57,791 nt of DNA from assembly GCA_910583855.1 (NCBI GenBank), contig CAJTYL010000010.1:1-57791 (forward strand), written 5' to 3'. This stretch comes from an uncultured Christensenella sp. (GTDB lineage: Bacteria > Bacillota > Clostridia > Christensenellales > Borkfalkiaceae). The notes under the pieces were generated by a model. The model was not told the origin of the DNA. It saw only the letters and a program-made list of their open reading frames with translations, and ran no database searches. The position numbers and the translations under genes were made by a program. Below are positions 25,560-34,593 of this stretch, in pieces. Every line of letters starts with the position of its first letter. Positions within the stretch are counted from its first letter, which is position 1.

Positions 25560-25970
25560 TTAATTGTTGATTATATTGTTAATTGTGAGCAAGTTATTTT
25601 TACCCGTATCAATAAAACGCACCGGAATATATACTGCATAGTAGCAAAGCAAAACTGCTGCAAGTATGCAGTCAAATACGAGCATTAACATTATGAACAC
25701 ATCGTACCCAGTAAGTTCTCTGACAGGCAAAAGCAATCCGCACAAAACTGCGTTCACAAATAAAAACGCTCCGCCCAACCCCATAGCAATAAATACGCAA
25801 AGTCCGTTAAAACTCTTTAACGGACTTTTCTTTTTAAGGGCGAGATTTTTCAATATTGCATACTTGGAATTATCGCAAGCAACAAGCGACCGCTTTAAAC
25901 AATTCAAGTCCTTTTTGGCAACGTCTTTTGAAAATTTACCGTACAATTCTTCAACGTATTCGTTCGTCAT
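25560..25970 (-). CDS. Small membrane protein divergent from an HTH gene
   Basis: 136 aa, not recognised. The N-terminal 45 residues are soluble and charged. Two clear transmembrane helices follow (about residues 53-80 and 85-115), then a short tail ending in NNIINN. AGGGGAA precedes the ATG. A promoter with -35 TTGACA and TATAAT lies within repeated AT-rich sites beside the divergent HTH gene, so it is probably that regulator's target. Function is unknown. Confidence 0.7.
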   Translation of the reverse strand: MTNEYVEELYGKFSKDVAKKDLNCLKRSLVACDNSKYAILKNLALKKKSPLKSFNGLCVFIAMGLGGAFLFVNAVLCGLLLPVRELTGYDVFIMLMLVFDCILAAVLLCYYAVYIPVRFIDTGKNNLLTINNIINN

Positions 25971-26014
25971 TTCAATTCCCCTTAATATTTTGATTAATTT
26001 TTTTAATCATTAAC

Positions 26015-26069
26015 TTAATTATATAACTAAATTATCTAATATGTCAACCCGTTTGATTAAATTATTTAA
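26015..26069. promoter_or_regulatory. Divergent promoter with repeated TTA-ATTAT-TAA sites
   Basis: The minus promoter is TTGACA (26047-26042), 18 bases, TATAAT (26023-26018). Three similar AT-rich sites overlap or flank it: 26015-26026, 26027-26040 and the near-palindrome TTAAATTATTTAA at 26057-26069. They are probable binding sites for the neighbouring HTH protein. Pure AT bias is an alternative. Confidence 0.45.
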
Positions 26070-26107
26070 TATATTTTTGGTAATAACCATTATCAACGGG
26101 TGGCGTT

Positions 26108-26419
26108 ATGATTAAGTTATTTGAACTGAGAAGCGAAAAAGGACTTTCACAAAGAGAGCTTGCCAGAATTATGAACGTAAGCCAAGGGACTTACAACAAT
26201 TGGGAAAACGAAAACACCCAGCCTTCAATCGAGCAGCTTATTGCGCTTGCAGATTTTTTTGAAGTTTCCGTTGATTATCTCGTCGGGAGAACGGACGATA
26301 TGGGTAATACCGTCCAGATTACCGACCCTTCGCGGGCTTTTGCCAGCAAGCTTTTAAATGCTGTCGATACGGAAACGCAAGAAGCCATTTTAACGATACT
26401 TAAAAAATTGCAAAAATAA
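26108..26419 (+). CDS. XRE-family HTH transcriptional regulator
   Basis: 103 aa. The N-terminal Cro/C1-type domain (residues about 4-60) includes LRSEKGLSQRELARIMNVSQGTYNNWE and IEQLIALADFFEVSVDYLVGR. The short C-terminal tail has no sensor domain. It probably regulates the divergent membrane protein and itself. This two-gene unit sits between housekeeping genes; no phage genes flank it. Confidence 0.9.
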   Translation: MIKLFELRSEKGLSQRELARIMNVSQGTYNNWENENTQPSIEQLIALADFFEVSVDYLVGRTDDMGNTVQITDPSRAFASKLLNAVDTETQEAILTILKKLQK

Positions 26420-26448
26420 AAAAGCCGCATTTCAAAAGCGGCTTTTTT
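26418..26448. terminator. Bidirectional terminator between the HTH gene and rluB
   Basis: 11-bp perfect stem AAAAAAGCCGC / GCGGCTTTTTT with a nine-base loop. It has T runs on both strands and lies between convergent genes. Confidence 0.92.
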
Positions 26449-26451
26449 ATT

Positions 26452-27150
26452 TTATAATGAATTTAAATACGCTATTTCCTGCTGGGACAGTTTTCTATAC
26501 GCCCCTCTGTCCAATCCCTTTAAAGTTATTTCGCCTATTTTTATGCGCTTTAAAAGGGTAACTTCTTTGCCGATTGCAGCGAACATTTTTCTTATCTCCC
26601 TGTTCTTACCTTCGGTAATAGTTATATGAATTTTAGTGTAGGCTTTGTTAGTTTCAACGATATGCGCTTTGCACTTTTTCGTTACGTAGCCGTCTATTTC
26701 AACGCCGCTTCTTATCGGGTTCAAGTCAGCTTCAGTCAAAATGCTTTCTATCTTTACGAGGTAAGTTTTAGGCACCTCGTGCGAGGGATGCGTAAGCTTT
26801 TGCGCCAGTTCGCCGTCCGTCGTCAATATAATGAGCCCTTCGCTATCGTAATCGAGTCTGCCGACCGGATAAATTCTGCCTACCCCTTGGGGCATTAAGT
26901 CCATAACGGTTTTCCTGCCCTTTTCGTCCGAAACCGAACAAATATAGCCCTTGGGTTTGTTCAAAAGATAGTATTCGTTTTTCTTTAAAACGACTCTGTT
27001 TCCGTTGACAGTAACTTCATCGTCAACGCCGACCTCAAGCCCGAGCGTTGCCGTTTTGCCGTTTACCGCAACTTTGCCTTCGGATACAAGTTTGTCACAT
27101 TCCCGCCGCGAAGCAACGCCCGATGCGGCAAGATATTTATTAATTCGCAT
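26452..27150 (-). CDS. rluB: 23S rRNA pseudouridine synthase, RluB type
   Basis: 232 aa with an N-terminal S4 domain (RINKYLAASGVASRRECDKLV) and the RsuA-family catalytic motif VGRLDYDSEGLIILT, which carries the nucleophilic Asp, then GKNREIRKMF. It modifies large-subunit rRNA. It ends the group that starts with scpA and follows a carboxypeptidase gene, a common Firmicute order. Confidence 0.92.
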   Translation of the reverse strand: MRINKYLAASGVASRRECDKLVSEGKVAVNGKTATLGLEVGVDDEVTVNGNRVVLKKNEYYLLNKPKGYICSVSDEKGRKTVMDLMPQGVGRIYPVGRLDYDSEGLIILTTDGELAQKLTHPSHEVPKTYLVKIESILTEADLNPIRSGVEIDGYVTKKCKAHIVETNKAYTKIHITITEGKNREIRKMFAAIGKEVTLLKRIKIGEITLKGLDRGAYRKLSQQEIAYLNSL

Positions 27151-27152
27151 AG

Positions 27153-28160
27153 CTATATACTATACAAATTTTCGTTAAAAATCAAGCCGTTTGAGTCGTA
27201 AATTTCAAGTCGCGCTGCTAAATCGCCCTTTTTAATTTTTTTGTTATCGGCAATCGGTATAATCTTATAATTGAGCTCGCCGCTGTATTTTACTACCAGC
27301 TTATAAGGTTTTTGCAACGAACAAAGTACCGTACCCGCTGAAAATACCGTGTTTTCGCTAAGGTTCAAAAGCTTATAATTTTCAAAAGCGTCGTCTAAAA
27401 GCGCTTTACTCCTCTCGTACATATCAGGGCAGTTTAAAACTACCGTTACTACGTCCATTCCGTTTCTTTCTGCGGAGGAAACGAGGCACCTTCCCGCTTT
27501 GACCGTATATCCCGTTTTAACGCCGTTTGCTCCGTCATAAGAATAAAGCATTTTATTTTTATTGGCGTAGGTACGGAACTTACCTTTATGACTACGCGTG
27601 GAAACCACCTCTTTAAACGTTGTGTTTTTCATAGCGTAGCAGGCAATCTTGCACAGGTCGCGCGCAGTCGTGTAGTGGTCGTTATCGGGTAGCCCGCTCG
27701 GATTGGTGAAATTGGTGCTTCCTGCGCCTATATTTTTTGCGCGGGCATTCATAACTTCCACAAACTTTTCAACGCTTCCGCTATGGTGGATTGCAAGCGC
27801 GGTCGCACTGTCGTTACCCGAGCGCAGCATAAGCCCGTATAGCAAATCTCTTATATCGATTTGCTCGCCCTTTTGGAGATAGATACTTGAGCCTTCCACG
27901 CCAACCGCCTGATCGGGAACGGTGATAACCTCGTCAAGGTTGCAGTCCTCAACGATAATTAATGCCGTCATAATCTTAGTGGTGCTTGCCATAGGAAGGC
28001 GTGCATCGGCGTTACCCTCTTTAAGCACGGTTTCGGTGGATAGCTCCATAGCGATTTCCGACACTGCGCTTGCGCTTGCGGTCATAGGCTTTACGGCGCA
28101 AACCGAACCTAAAATAAAACACGATATTACAAAAAATAACAGTAAATATTTTTTACGCAT
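27153..28160 (-). CDS. D-alanyl-D-alanine carboxypeptidase (S11, DacB/DacF-like)
   Basis: About 335 aa, with a signal peptide (hydrophobic core LLLFFVISCFILG) and the three penicillin-binding motifs: STTK, SGN in RSGNDSA, and KTG in VKTGYT. It trims pentapeptide side chains of peptidoglycan outside the membrane. I chose ATG at 28160 because the signal peptide then begins at once; the longer frame runs back into gerW. It overlaps gerW by 8 bases. The next genes point to a sporulation or division role. Confidence 0.92.
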   Translation of the reverse strand: MRKKYLLLFFVISCFILGSVCAVKPMTASASAVSEIAMELSTETVLKEGNADARLPMASTTKIMTALIIVEDCNLDEVITVPDQAVGVEGSSIYLQKGEQIDIRDLLYGLMLRSGNDSATALAIHHSGSVEKFVEVMNARAKNIGAGSTNFTNPSGLPDNDHYTTARDLCKIACYAMKNTTFKEVVSTRSHKGKFRTYANKNKMLYSYDGANGVKTGYTVKAGRCLVSSAERNGMDVVTVVLNCPDMYERSKALLDDAFENYKLLNLSENTVFSAGTVLCSLQKPYKLVVKYSGELNYKIIPIADNKKIKKGDLAARLEIYDSNGLIFNENLYSI

Positions 28161-28527
28161 TGTCTGTAAGTTTATGAATAAGCTCCCCCGTTTTATCAAT
28201 AAGAGTATCTATTGCGTCGTCATCCATTTTCATAAGCTTGCAGCCTGTTCCGTCGTCAACCAAAAAACCTTTGGGTTTTACGGTTATTACCGTACCGTTG
28301 CCGCCGGCAAGCTGGAAGCCGTCGGTAGCCTTGTAGGTTTTAACGTCGCCGTATTCTCCTCCGCCGCTTAAATTAACTACCGTCACCGACGAAAGGGGAA
28401 TAACCTCCGTCCCGCTAACGGTTACGATGGACTTGCCTACCACCGTATCTGCGCCTGCTACCTTTTCTATTGAAATTGCGGGCGCGTCAAATTCTTTATC
28501 TCTATTTTTTCTGATTTTTGCGTTCAT
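28153..28527 (-). CDS. GerW/YtfJ-family sporulation protein
   Basis: 124 aa with the family pattern ADTVVGKSIVTVSGTEVIPLS, a Gly-rich stretch (SGGGEYGD) and VKPKGFLVDDG. In Bacillus, YtfJ (GerW) is a forespore protein needed for lysozyme-triggered germination, and it sits beside ytfI, as here. The central Gly-rich loop is shorter than I would expect. Confidence 0.82.
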   Translation of the reverse strand: MNAKIRKNRDKEFDAPAISIEKVAGADTVVGKSIVTVSGTEVIPLSSVTVVNLSGGGEYGDVKTYKATDGFQLAGGNGTVITVKPKGFLVDDGTGCKLMKMDDDAIDTLIDKTGELIHKLTDNA

Positions 28528-29035
28528 TTATTTTCTCCATAACGATTATAAAAAGTATTTTGGCAACGACGATCAGATTTACAACAGTTACTGCTTTTGC
28601 ATAATATCTTATATCCGAATGCTCGGCATTCAAAACCGTGTAATTTCTCAGCTTTCCGTAGTTACCGTTCATCTGTAAAAATTTATAAATAGCTGTAGTT
28701 AATCCGTTCTGTAAGATCAAAACATACGCGTTCCCGTCTTTTTGCATTCCGTAGTCGCCAAGCTGAACTATTTTGTATATACAAAGCTGATTGAATATTT
28801 TATATAAATTCAAATTGAAACTTGATGCGTCTATTTTCTTCTTTTTTCCGTTAATTTGCATTTCCAGCGGATTGTTTTCTACGGTGTTCGCATTAAAAAA
28901 GTTAATTCCGTATATACCCGCGTTTATACTTGCGTATTTATTTGCCGTATTTATAAAAAGATAGTTATAAATATGAAACGGAAACACAGCAAGCAGAAAC
29001 GCGGCGCCCGCAAGCCAAACCCAAACGTTTGCCAT
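28502..29035 (-). CDS. DUF2953/YtfI-like membrane protein
   Basis: 177 aa with an N-terminal transmembrane helix (about residues 4-27), a soluble middle with the motif FNLNLYKIFNQLCIYKI, and a second hydrophobic helix near residues 148-165. It overlaps gerW by 26 bases. The match to DUF2953 is weak by eye; the ytfI-ytfJ neighbourhood is the main support. Confidence 0.6.
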   Translation of the reverse strand: MANVWVWLAGAAFLLAVFPFHIYNYLFINTANKYASINAGIYGINFFNANTVENNPLEMQINGKKKKIDASSFNLNLYKIFNQLCIYKIVQLGDYGMQKDGNAYVLILQNGLTTAIYKFLQMNGNYGKLRNYTVLNAEHSDIRYYAKAVTVVNLIVVAKILFIIVMEKINERKNQKK

Positions 29036-29126
29036 ACCTTTATTATCTGTAACAATTGTTAAAATATACGCATTTTATAAACGTTCATATTTCACTTGCA
29101 TCCAACTTGAAACATAGTTAAAGCAA

Positions 29127-29149
29127 AAAGAACGGCTGTGCCGTTCTTT
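29127..29149 (-). terminator. scpA-scpB terminator
   Basis: Perfect 10-bp stem AAAGAACGGC / GCCGTTCTTT with loop TGT, followed by a T run on the minus strand, 18 bases beyond the scpB stop. Confidence 0.9.
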
Positions 29150-29166
29150 AATTCAAAGTTATTAAA

Positions 29167-29874
29167 TCAGTTAATCTTTATTACGTCGTCGTCCTCGTCG
29201 AAATCGGGAAGCTCGTAGCCGTTTTCGTCAACCTTGGGTTTCTTCTCTTCAACCTTTTCTGCGGGTTTAGGAGCTTCTTCACCCTCCTCTACATAAACGT
29301 CCTTTTTGTAAAGATAGTTAGCGTCGTCTTCGTCCTCAACCATATTTCCGTTGAGTTCCGCTATCTGCGCCATAAGCTCTTCATAATCGGGCAGTTCGTC
29401 GATTGAATTCAACTTAAACCGCTTTAAAAAGTTATCCGTAGTTGCGTACATAATGGGCTTGCCGACGGCGTCCTTTCTGCCGCAGGGAACTATCATTTCA
29501 AGCTCTAACAGGGTATGTATCGCATAGTCGCAACTGACTTGCCTTATTTCCTCAAGTTCGGGCTTGGTTACGGGCTGCTTATACGCGATAAGCGCGGCGC
29601 ATTCCAAAATCGTCTTAGTAAATTCCTTTTCCTTTATGGGGATAAGAACCTCGGAAATCTGCTGCTTATATTTGGGGTTTGATGCAAACTGCAGCTTACC
29701 GTTGAAAATGAGCAGCTGAATACCGCTTTCTTCGTTATATTTTTCTTTGAGCTCATCAACGCACTTATTGACTTCTTTCACGCTGCAACCCAATTTTTCA
29801 ACTATATATTTGACTTGTACGGCTTCGCCCGAAGCAAAAACGATTGCTTCAATTATATTCGTCAAATTGCTCAT
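29167..29874 (-). CDS. scpB: Chromosome segregation protein ScpB
   Basis: 235 aa. Two winged-helix domains span residues 1-175, with IIEAIVFASGEAV at the start and AYKQPVTKPELEEIRQVSCDYAIHTLLE in the second. An acidic, low-complexity tail ends in DEDDDVIKIN. ScpB dimerises on ScpA in the SMC condensin. It overlaps scpA by 26 bases. Confidence 0.95.
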   Translation of the reverse strand: MSNLTNIIEAIVFASGEAVQVKYIVEKLGCSVKEVNKCVDELKEKYNEESGIQLLIFNGKLQFASNPKYKQQISEVLIPIKEKEFTKTILECAALIAYKQPVTKPELEEIRQVSCDYAIHTLLELEMIVPCGRKDAVGKPIMYATTDNFLKRFKLNSIDELPDYEELMAQIAELNGNMVEDEDDANYLYKKDVYVEEGEEAPKPAEKVEEKKPKVDENGYELPDFDEDDDVIKIN

Positions 29875-30661
29875 CTGCTACCTCTTTCATATCCCAGTCG
29901 GGATTAAGTAAAATCGTTATAGGCCCGAAGGTAAATTCCTGCCGAACGTTTATGAACTGATGTTTTAACATCTCCAAAAGCGCCTGAAACGTTGTTACGA
30001 CTTCATTTTTAGAAAATGTTTTAAATAAATCCTCAAAAAGCACTTCCTTTTTTTCAACAAGCGTATCGCGGATAAAAGTAACCTTTTCTTCTACAGTGTA
30101 GACGTCTTTGGGAATTTCTTTAATATTGTCTTTTTCGCGGTGAAGGCTTTCGTTTTTAAGCATCATTTTTGCAAACGCTTCTAAAAGCGCGCTTACCGTG
30201 AAATCTTTATAGACGATTCTTACCGTATTCAACGATTTGTCGGGCTCTTTATACATATATCCGACCGTTTCAAGCTCTTTCAATTTGGGCGTTTCTTCTT
30301 TGATAAGCTCGTACTCGCGTTGTTTAAGCTGTTCAATCAGCGCGCGCTTATCCTCGTCCTCGTCGCCCCATTCTTCGCCCGCAACTTCAACGACGGGCAA
30401 CATGCTTTTGGACTTTATATAAATTATCTGCGCCGCAATGGCAAGATATTCACTTTCTTTATCGACGTCTCGGTGCGGCTGAGACTTCATAAACTCGATA
30501 TAGTCCAAAAACTGTTCCGTCACTTTGGATACGAAAACGTCTTCGATATTGATTTGCGCTATGTTTATAAGGTGTAAAAGCAAATCGAGAGGACCTTCAA
30601 AATCGTCCAAAACGGTATTATAGTCAACGACCGATTCAAAATTTTCAACGTTAAATGCCAT
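29849..30661 (-). CDS. scpA: Segregation and condensation protein ScpA
   Basis: 270 aa kleisin. The N-terminal FEGPLDLLLHLINIAQINIEDV binds the SMC neck, the middle is Glu/Lys-rich, and the C-terminal winged helix (VTFIRDTLVEKKEVLFEDLF) binds the SMC head. It is the first gene of the pair and follows the M50 protease by 12 bases. smc itself is not in the window. Confidence 0.96.
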   Translation of the reverse strand: MAFNVENFESVVDYNTVLDDFEGPLDLLLHLINIAQINIEDVFVSKVTEQFLDYIEFMKSQPHRDVDKESEYLAIAAQIIYIKSKSMLPVVEVAGEEWGDEDEDKRALIEQLKQREYELIKEETPKLKELETVGYMYKEPDKSLNTVRIVYKDFTVSALLEAFAKMMLKNESLHREKDNIKEIPKDVYTVEEKVTFIRDTLVEKKEVLFEDLFKTFSKNEVVTTFQALLEMLKHQFINVRQEFTFGPITILLNPDWDMKEVADEQFDEYN

Positions 30662-30673
30662 ATTTAAAACCTT

Positions 30674-31411
30674 TTATAAAAACGGTATGGGAATTCCGAA
30701 TATCCAATTCCAGAACGCCGTTATGGGGAAGCCGACAATATTCTTCGCAAACCAGCCCAGCCAGCCCAAAATATCAAAGTAACTTACATACGGCAAAGAA
30801 GTGTATCTGATAAGCATATCGCAAAGAAAACTTTCCAGAATAAGCACTATCAGAATATACTGTCCGTAATTTCTTAAAAATCTACGTACGGGGTTTACCT
30901 CGCGGGTAAAAGATTCAACCACCCTGAAACCGTCCAAGGGATACAGCGGCAACAGGTTGAATACTACTATTCCCAAACCGTAAGCATAAATAAAGAAAAA
31001 CGCGTAATACAGAATTTTTACCAATGCGTCAAGCCATTCGTTTGAATAAAAGAAGTCGATATTCGCATAGTAAAGGTAATTCAATACTACCAAATACAGC
31101 GGATAAGCAATAAACGCAATGATATAGTTCGTTACGACGCCCGCTATCGCCGTGCAAAAAAGCCCCTTTCTGTATTTATGGAAGTTGCCCGGATAAATTG
31201 GTACGGGTTTTGCCCAACCGAATCCCACCACTGCGCACATTAAAAAACCCGCAGGGTCAAGATGTTTTATGGGATTTAAAGTCATTCTGCCCTGCATTTT
31301 TGCGGTTGGGTCGCCGCACTTATATGCAACGAAAGCGTGAGCGAACTCGTGCGGCGCAAATATGAATATAACCGCGATTAGACCCGCTATAATTTCAATT
31401 AATTGATTCAT
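30674..31411 (-). CDS. Site-2-protease-family (M50) membrane metalloprotease
   Basis: 245 aa with several transmembrane helices, the zinc motif HEFAH at about residues 21-25 and the second-site motif LLPLYPLDG, as in the small YwhC-type M50 enzymes without a PDZ domain. It probably cleaves membrane-embedded substrates; none is known here. It overlaps lysA by 4 bases and lies upstream of scpA, an order common in Clostridia. Confidence 0.92.
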   Translation of the reverse strand: MNQLIEIIAGLIAVIFIFAPHEFAHAFVAYKCGDPTAKMQGRMTLNPIKHLDPAGFLMCAVVGFGWAKPVPIYPGNFHKYRKGLFCTAIAGVVTNYIIAFIAYPLYLVVLNYLYYANIDFFYSNEWLDALVKILYYAFFFIYAYGLGIVVFNLLPLYPLDGFRVVESFTREVNPVRRFLRNYGQYILIVLILESFLCDMLIRYTSLPYVSYFDILGWLGWFAKNIVGFPITAFWNWIFGIPIPFL

Positions 31412-32736
31412 TTCTTCAATCTGCCGGGGATAACGTCGTTTCTGACGATATCCTCATAAGTCTGAGGCTTTACTATGTATTCCGCCTTGCCGTCTTTTAC
31501 GAGAACTGCGGCGGGAATAAAGTTTCTGTTATAGTTGCTCGCCATCGAATAATTATACGCGCCCGTGGTTAAAACCGCAAGTATATTGCCGATTTTTGCT
31601 TCGGGCAGCGGCACGTCTACCGCTATCAAATCGCCGCTTTCACAGCACTTGCCTGCAACCGTGACTCTTTCGGTACATTTTTCGTTGGCTCTGTCAGCTA
31701 AAATTACCGTGTATTTGGACTGATACAGCGCGTATCGGGGGTTGTCGAACATTCCGCCGTCAACCGCAACGTATTTTTTAATCCCGGGAATATCCTTTAT
31801 TGCTCCTACCGTATAAAGCGTTACTCCCGCTTCGCCCACAATCGAGCGACCGGGTTCGATTAAAAGATAGGGCTTATTCAAGCCATGCTCTTTGGCTTTC
31901 GACTTAACCGCGTCAATCAATGCTTTTAAATAATCGGCATAGTCACAAAGCTTAAGCTTGGGGTCCTCGTCCGTATACCAAACGCCGAAACCGCCGCCTA
32001 TATTCAGCTCGGCAGCTTCAAAACCCAAGGATTTTTTCATTTTAGCGATAAAGTCCATAACTTTTTCCGCCGCCAAAACGAATGACTGCTTTTCAAATAT
32101 CTGCGAACCGATATGACAGTGATAGCCTTTTAAAACAAGATTCTTTTTAGTAAGTACGTGGCGGGTTATCTCTTCCGCCGCGCCGTCGTTTATCGAAAAA
32201 CCGAACTTACTGTCCGTCCGCGCCGTCTGAACGAAGGCGTGGGTATGTGCTTCTATCCCTGGGTTGGTACGGATTAAAACGTTCTGTTTTACGCCGTGCT
32301 GCGCCGCTATGCCATTTAAAATATCTGCTTCGGAATAGCTGTCTACTACGATATTGCCTATACCGTTTTCGACTGCGTATTCAAGCTCACGAAAAAGCTT
32401 GTTGTTGCCGTGCATGTAAATTCTGTTTGCGGGGAAGCCTGCTTTCAGCGCGGTATAAAACTCACCGCCCGAAACGACGTCAACGCCGATATTTTCATCG
32501 TTAGCAATTGCATAAACAGCTTTGCAAGAAAACGCTTTAGAAGCATACAGCACCTGACCGTTGCCGTCGTATTCGTTTTCTATGGTTCGTTTGTAAACGC
32601 GCATCATATTGCGGATATGCGTTTCGTCAAAAACGTAAAGAGGCGTTCCGAACTCCTTTGCCAAATCAACCGCGTCTGCTCCGCCGATTTCAAGATGTCC
32701 TAAGCTGTTGATTTTTAAAGTTTCCCGTTCGTTCAT
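31408..32736 (-). CDS. lysA: Diaminopimelate decarboxylase
   Basis: 442 aa fold-III PLP enzyme. The PLP lysine lies in VLYASKAFSCKAV. The HCHIGSQI, NIGGGFG, IEPGRSIV and CCESGD motifs follow in family order. It makes lysine from meso-diaminopimelate in the last step of the pathway. It has a clear promoter and a GTGGAGGC box and begins a unit with the M50 protease and scpAB. Confidence 0.96.
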   Translation of the reverse strand: MNERETLKINSLGHLEIGGADAVDLAKEFGTPLYVFDETHIRNMMRVYKRTIENEYDGNGQVLYASKAFSCKAVYAIANDENIGVDVVSGGEFYTALKAGFPANRIYMHGNNKLFRELEYAVENGIGNIVVDSYSEADILNGIAAQHGVKQNVLIRTNPGIEAHTHAFVQTARTDSKFGFSINDGAAEEITRHVLTKKNLVLKGYHCHIGSQIFEKQSFVLAAEKVMDFIAKMKKSLGFEAAELNIGGGFGVWYTDEDPKLKLCDYADYLKALIDAVKSKAKEHGLNKPYLLIEPGRSIVGEAGVTLYTVGAIKDIPGIKKYVAVDGGMFDNPRYALYQSKYTVILADRANEKCTERVTVAGKCCESGDLIAVDVPLPEAKIGNILAVLTTGAYNYSMASNYNRNFIPAAVLVKDGKAEYIVKPQTYEDIVRNDVIPGRLKK

Positions 32737-32754
32737 AATATGCCTCCACGATTG

Positions 32755-32783
32755 ATTTTACCATTAGTGGGAAAAATAGTCAA
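32755..32783 (-). promoter_or_regulatory. lysA promoter
   Basis: Minus-strand TTGACT (32783-32778), 17 bases, TAAAAT (32760-32755), about 19 bases before the lysA ATG. There is no room for a lysine riboswitch between the promoter and the gene. Confidence 0.75.
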
Positions 32784-32821
32784 ACAAAATAAAAAAAATT
32801 TATTCTATAAAGCACAAAATA

Positions 32822-32846
32822 GGGCGCACGGCTAATCCGTACGCCC
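32822..32846 (-). terminator. Terminator after the DacF-type gene
   Basis: GGGCG-N-ACGGC stem with one G-T pair and a four-base loop, followed by TATTTTG on the minus strand, 16 bases past the stop at 32862. Confidence 0.8.
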
Positions 32847-32861
32847 AAAATATAGTTATAA

Positions 32862-34022
32862 TTATAAGTTCCAACCGTCGGCAATCTGTACGAAATAATC
32901 GCCGAAGCTTGCCCGCTCTACCGTTTCCGAAGCAACCACGTTTACGGTATCCGCAAGCACCCCGTCCTTATACACTTCAATCTTACCGACAACCGTATCC
33001 AGCGCGACAGGCGCTTTCACTTCGTATGCAATCACGTTATGAGTAATTTCTGGCGACTTGTCCAACGCTGAGAATATATAACTGTTTCTCTCGGGTCTTA
33101 CGGCAAAGCTGTCCTTTTTACCGCCCTTTACCGAAAATTCGTCGTTAAGCGTCACGTCCTTATCCAGTACGACTTTGTTCTTGAAATTCGCAAAGCCGTA
33201 ATCGAACATCTTTACGGTTGATTTAAATCTGTCGTCGCTTGACGACGCGCCGAGCACTACGCTTACAAGCCTTAAATCATTCTTTTTGGCCGTGGACGCA
33301 AGGCAGAAGCCCGCTTCGTTGGTAAAGCCGGTCTTGCCGCCGTCACAGAAAGAATACTTTCTTATAAGCTTATTAGTGTTAGTCATAGAAGTCGTTCTAT
33401 TGTCGGGGTGAACGAAGTCTTCAAGCCAAATTTTGCTGTAACGGAAATAATCCTCGTTCTTTATTAGATTCGAGAACATTACGGCGACGTCTTTCGCGCA
33501 GGAATACTGCGTTTCCTTGGGAAGTCCCGTGCAGTTTGCAAAAAGCGTGTCTTTGCAGCCGAGTTCGGTTGCCTTTGCGTTCATCTTTGCAACGAACTCC
33601 CCTTCCCCGCCCGCTACCGTTTCGGAAAGCGCGACGCAGCTGTCGTTTGCCGAGCATACTATTATACTCTTTATAAGATTGTCAACGGTGTACTCGCAGC
33701 CCCTATCGAGAAATACCTGCGAACCGCCCATGCCAGCCGCGTTATCGCTGACCGTAACCACGTCGTTAAGATGCAGCTCGCCCGCCCTGATAGCATCGAA
33801 AACGAGTGTCAGAGTCATAACTTTACACACGCTTGCAATAGGCGTACGCATAGTTTCGTTTTCTTTGTAAAGGCACTCGCCCGAACCGTAGTCCATAAGG
33901 TACGCGGATTTACAGTTTGAAACGAGGGAAGTTTTAGCGTTATTTTCCAAAGTGAATCCTGCGGTTACGCCCGTTGACGCAACCATACAGGTTGTTAAAA
34001 TCAATGCACATAACTTTTTCAT
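32862..34022 (-). CDS. D-alanyl-D-alanine carboxypeptidase (S11, DacF-like)
   Basis: About 386 aa, with a signal peptide (LCALILTTCMVASTGVTA), SVCK as the SxxK site, SANDS as SxN and KTGFT as KTG, then a C-terminal beta domain that ends near a possible amphipathic helix (YFVQIADGWNL). It is a penicillin-binding protein acting outside the membrane. ATG at 34022 is preferred because a signal peptide starts there. It is the second S11 enzyme within 6 kb and lies next to a SpoIIM-like gene, as dacF often sits near sporulation genes. Confidence 0.9.
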   Translation of the reverse strand: MKKLCALILTTCMVASTGVTAGFTLENNAKTSLVSNCKSAYLMDYGSGECLYKENETMRTPIASVCKVMTLTLVFDAIRAGELHLNDVVTVSDNAAGMGGSQVFLDRGCEYTVDNLIKSIIVCSANDSCVALSETVAGGEGEFVAKMNAKATELGCKDTLFANCTGLPKETQYSCAKDVAVMFSNLIKNEDYFRYSKIWLEDFVHPDNRTTSMTNTNKLIRKYSFCDGGKTGFTNEAGFCLASTAKKNDLRLVSVVLGASSSDDRFKSTVKMFDYGFANFKNKVVLDKDVTLNDEFSVKGGKKDSFAVRPERNSYIFSALDKSPEITHNVIAYEVKAPVALDTVVGKIEVYKDGVLADTVNVVASETVERASFGDYFVQIADGWNL

Positions 34023-34050
34023 AACCGTAGTATGCGGCAAAAGTAAAAAG

Positions 34051-34593
34051 TTATACTATAATTATTACGACCCTGAACAAAACGTTTATAAGAAGCATCA
34101 GAATTATTCCGCTCAGAAGTGCAAGGGCAAGCGGCACGAAAAAGGCATATTTTTTATCGAAATTCTTGCAGATTTCTGTAAGAATACAGCAGATTGCAAA
34201 AGATAAAACCGTTGCAGGAATAAAAACGAAGATTGCAACAATTATTCCCCCGACAGAACTGACGCAGATTAAAATTACCGTATATATCCCAAAAAATAGT
34301 CCTTTTAGATACAAAAATACAAGGGTTAAGTATTTTAATTTGGTTGCGTAGCATATAAGAAAAAATACGTAAAAATACAGCAAATCCGCCAAAAAATGTG
34401 TAAAGAAAAGCGGAGTGTTCTTAAAGTTGAAAACGTTGTACACGTAATCATTTGCGAAATTGATGAAATAAACGTTTGTAGTTACGGGTCTATACAACAC
34501 TATTCCGCAGACAATTGAGCATAAAAGCGTTATTATAAACGCTAAAACGTACTTTTTATCACATTTTTTTACGGAAAACGACAAATTCCTCAT
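34051..34593 (-). CDS. Five- to six-helix membrane protein, possibly SpoIIM-like
   Basis: About 180 aa, almost entirely membrane-spanning. A charged N-terminus (SFSVKKCDKK) is followed by hydrophobic helices at roughly residues 15-33, 55-78, 85-105, 110-135 and 145-178. Stage II sporulation protein M has a similar size and layout, and a DacF-type gene follows, but no decisive motif is visible. The start is uncertain: ATG at 34593 (or TTG at 34599) lies inside a 14-bp hairpin and lacks a ribosome box. Confidence 0.6.
   Translation of the reverse strand: MRNLSFSVKKCDKKYVLAFIITLLCSIVCGIVLYRPVTTNVYFINFANDYVYNVFNFKNTPLFFTHFLADLLYFYVFFLICYATKLKYLTLVFLYLKGLFFGIYTVILICVSSVGGIIVAIFVFIPATVLSFAICCILTEICKNFDKKYAFFVPLALALLSGIILMLLINVLFRVVIIIV

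Noticed and set aside
32737..32790. Lysine riboswitch before lysA
   Set aside because: The promoter lies about 19 bases before the start codon, leaving no room for an aptamer.
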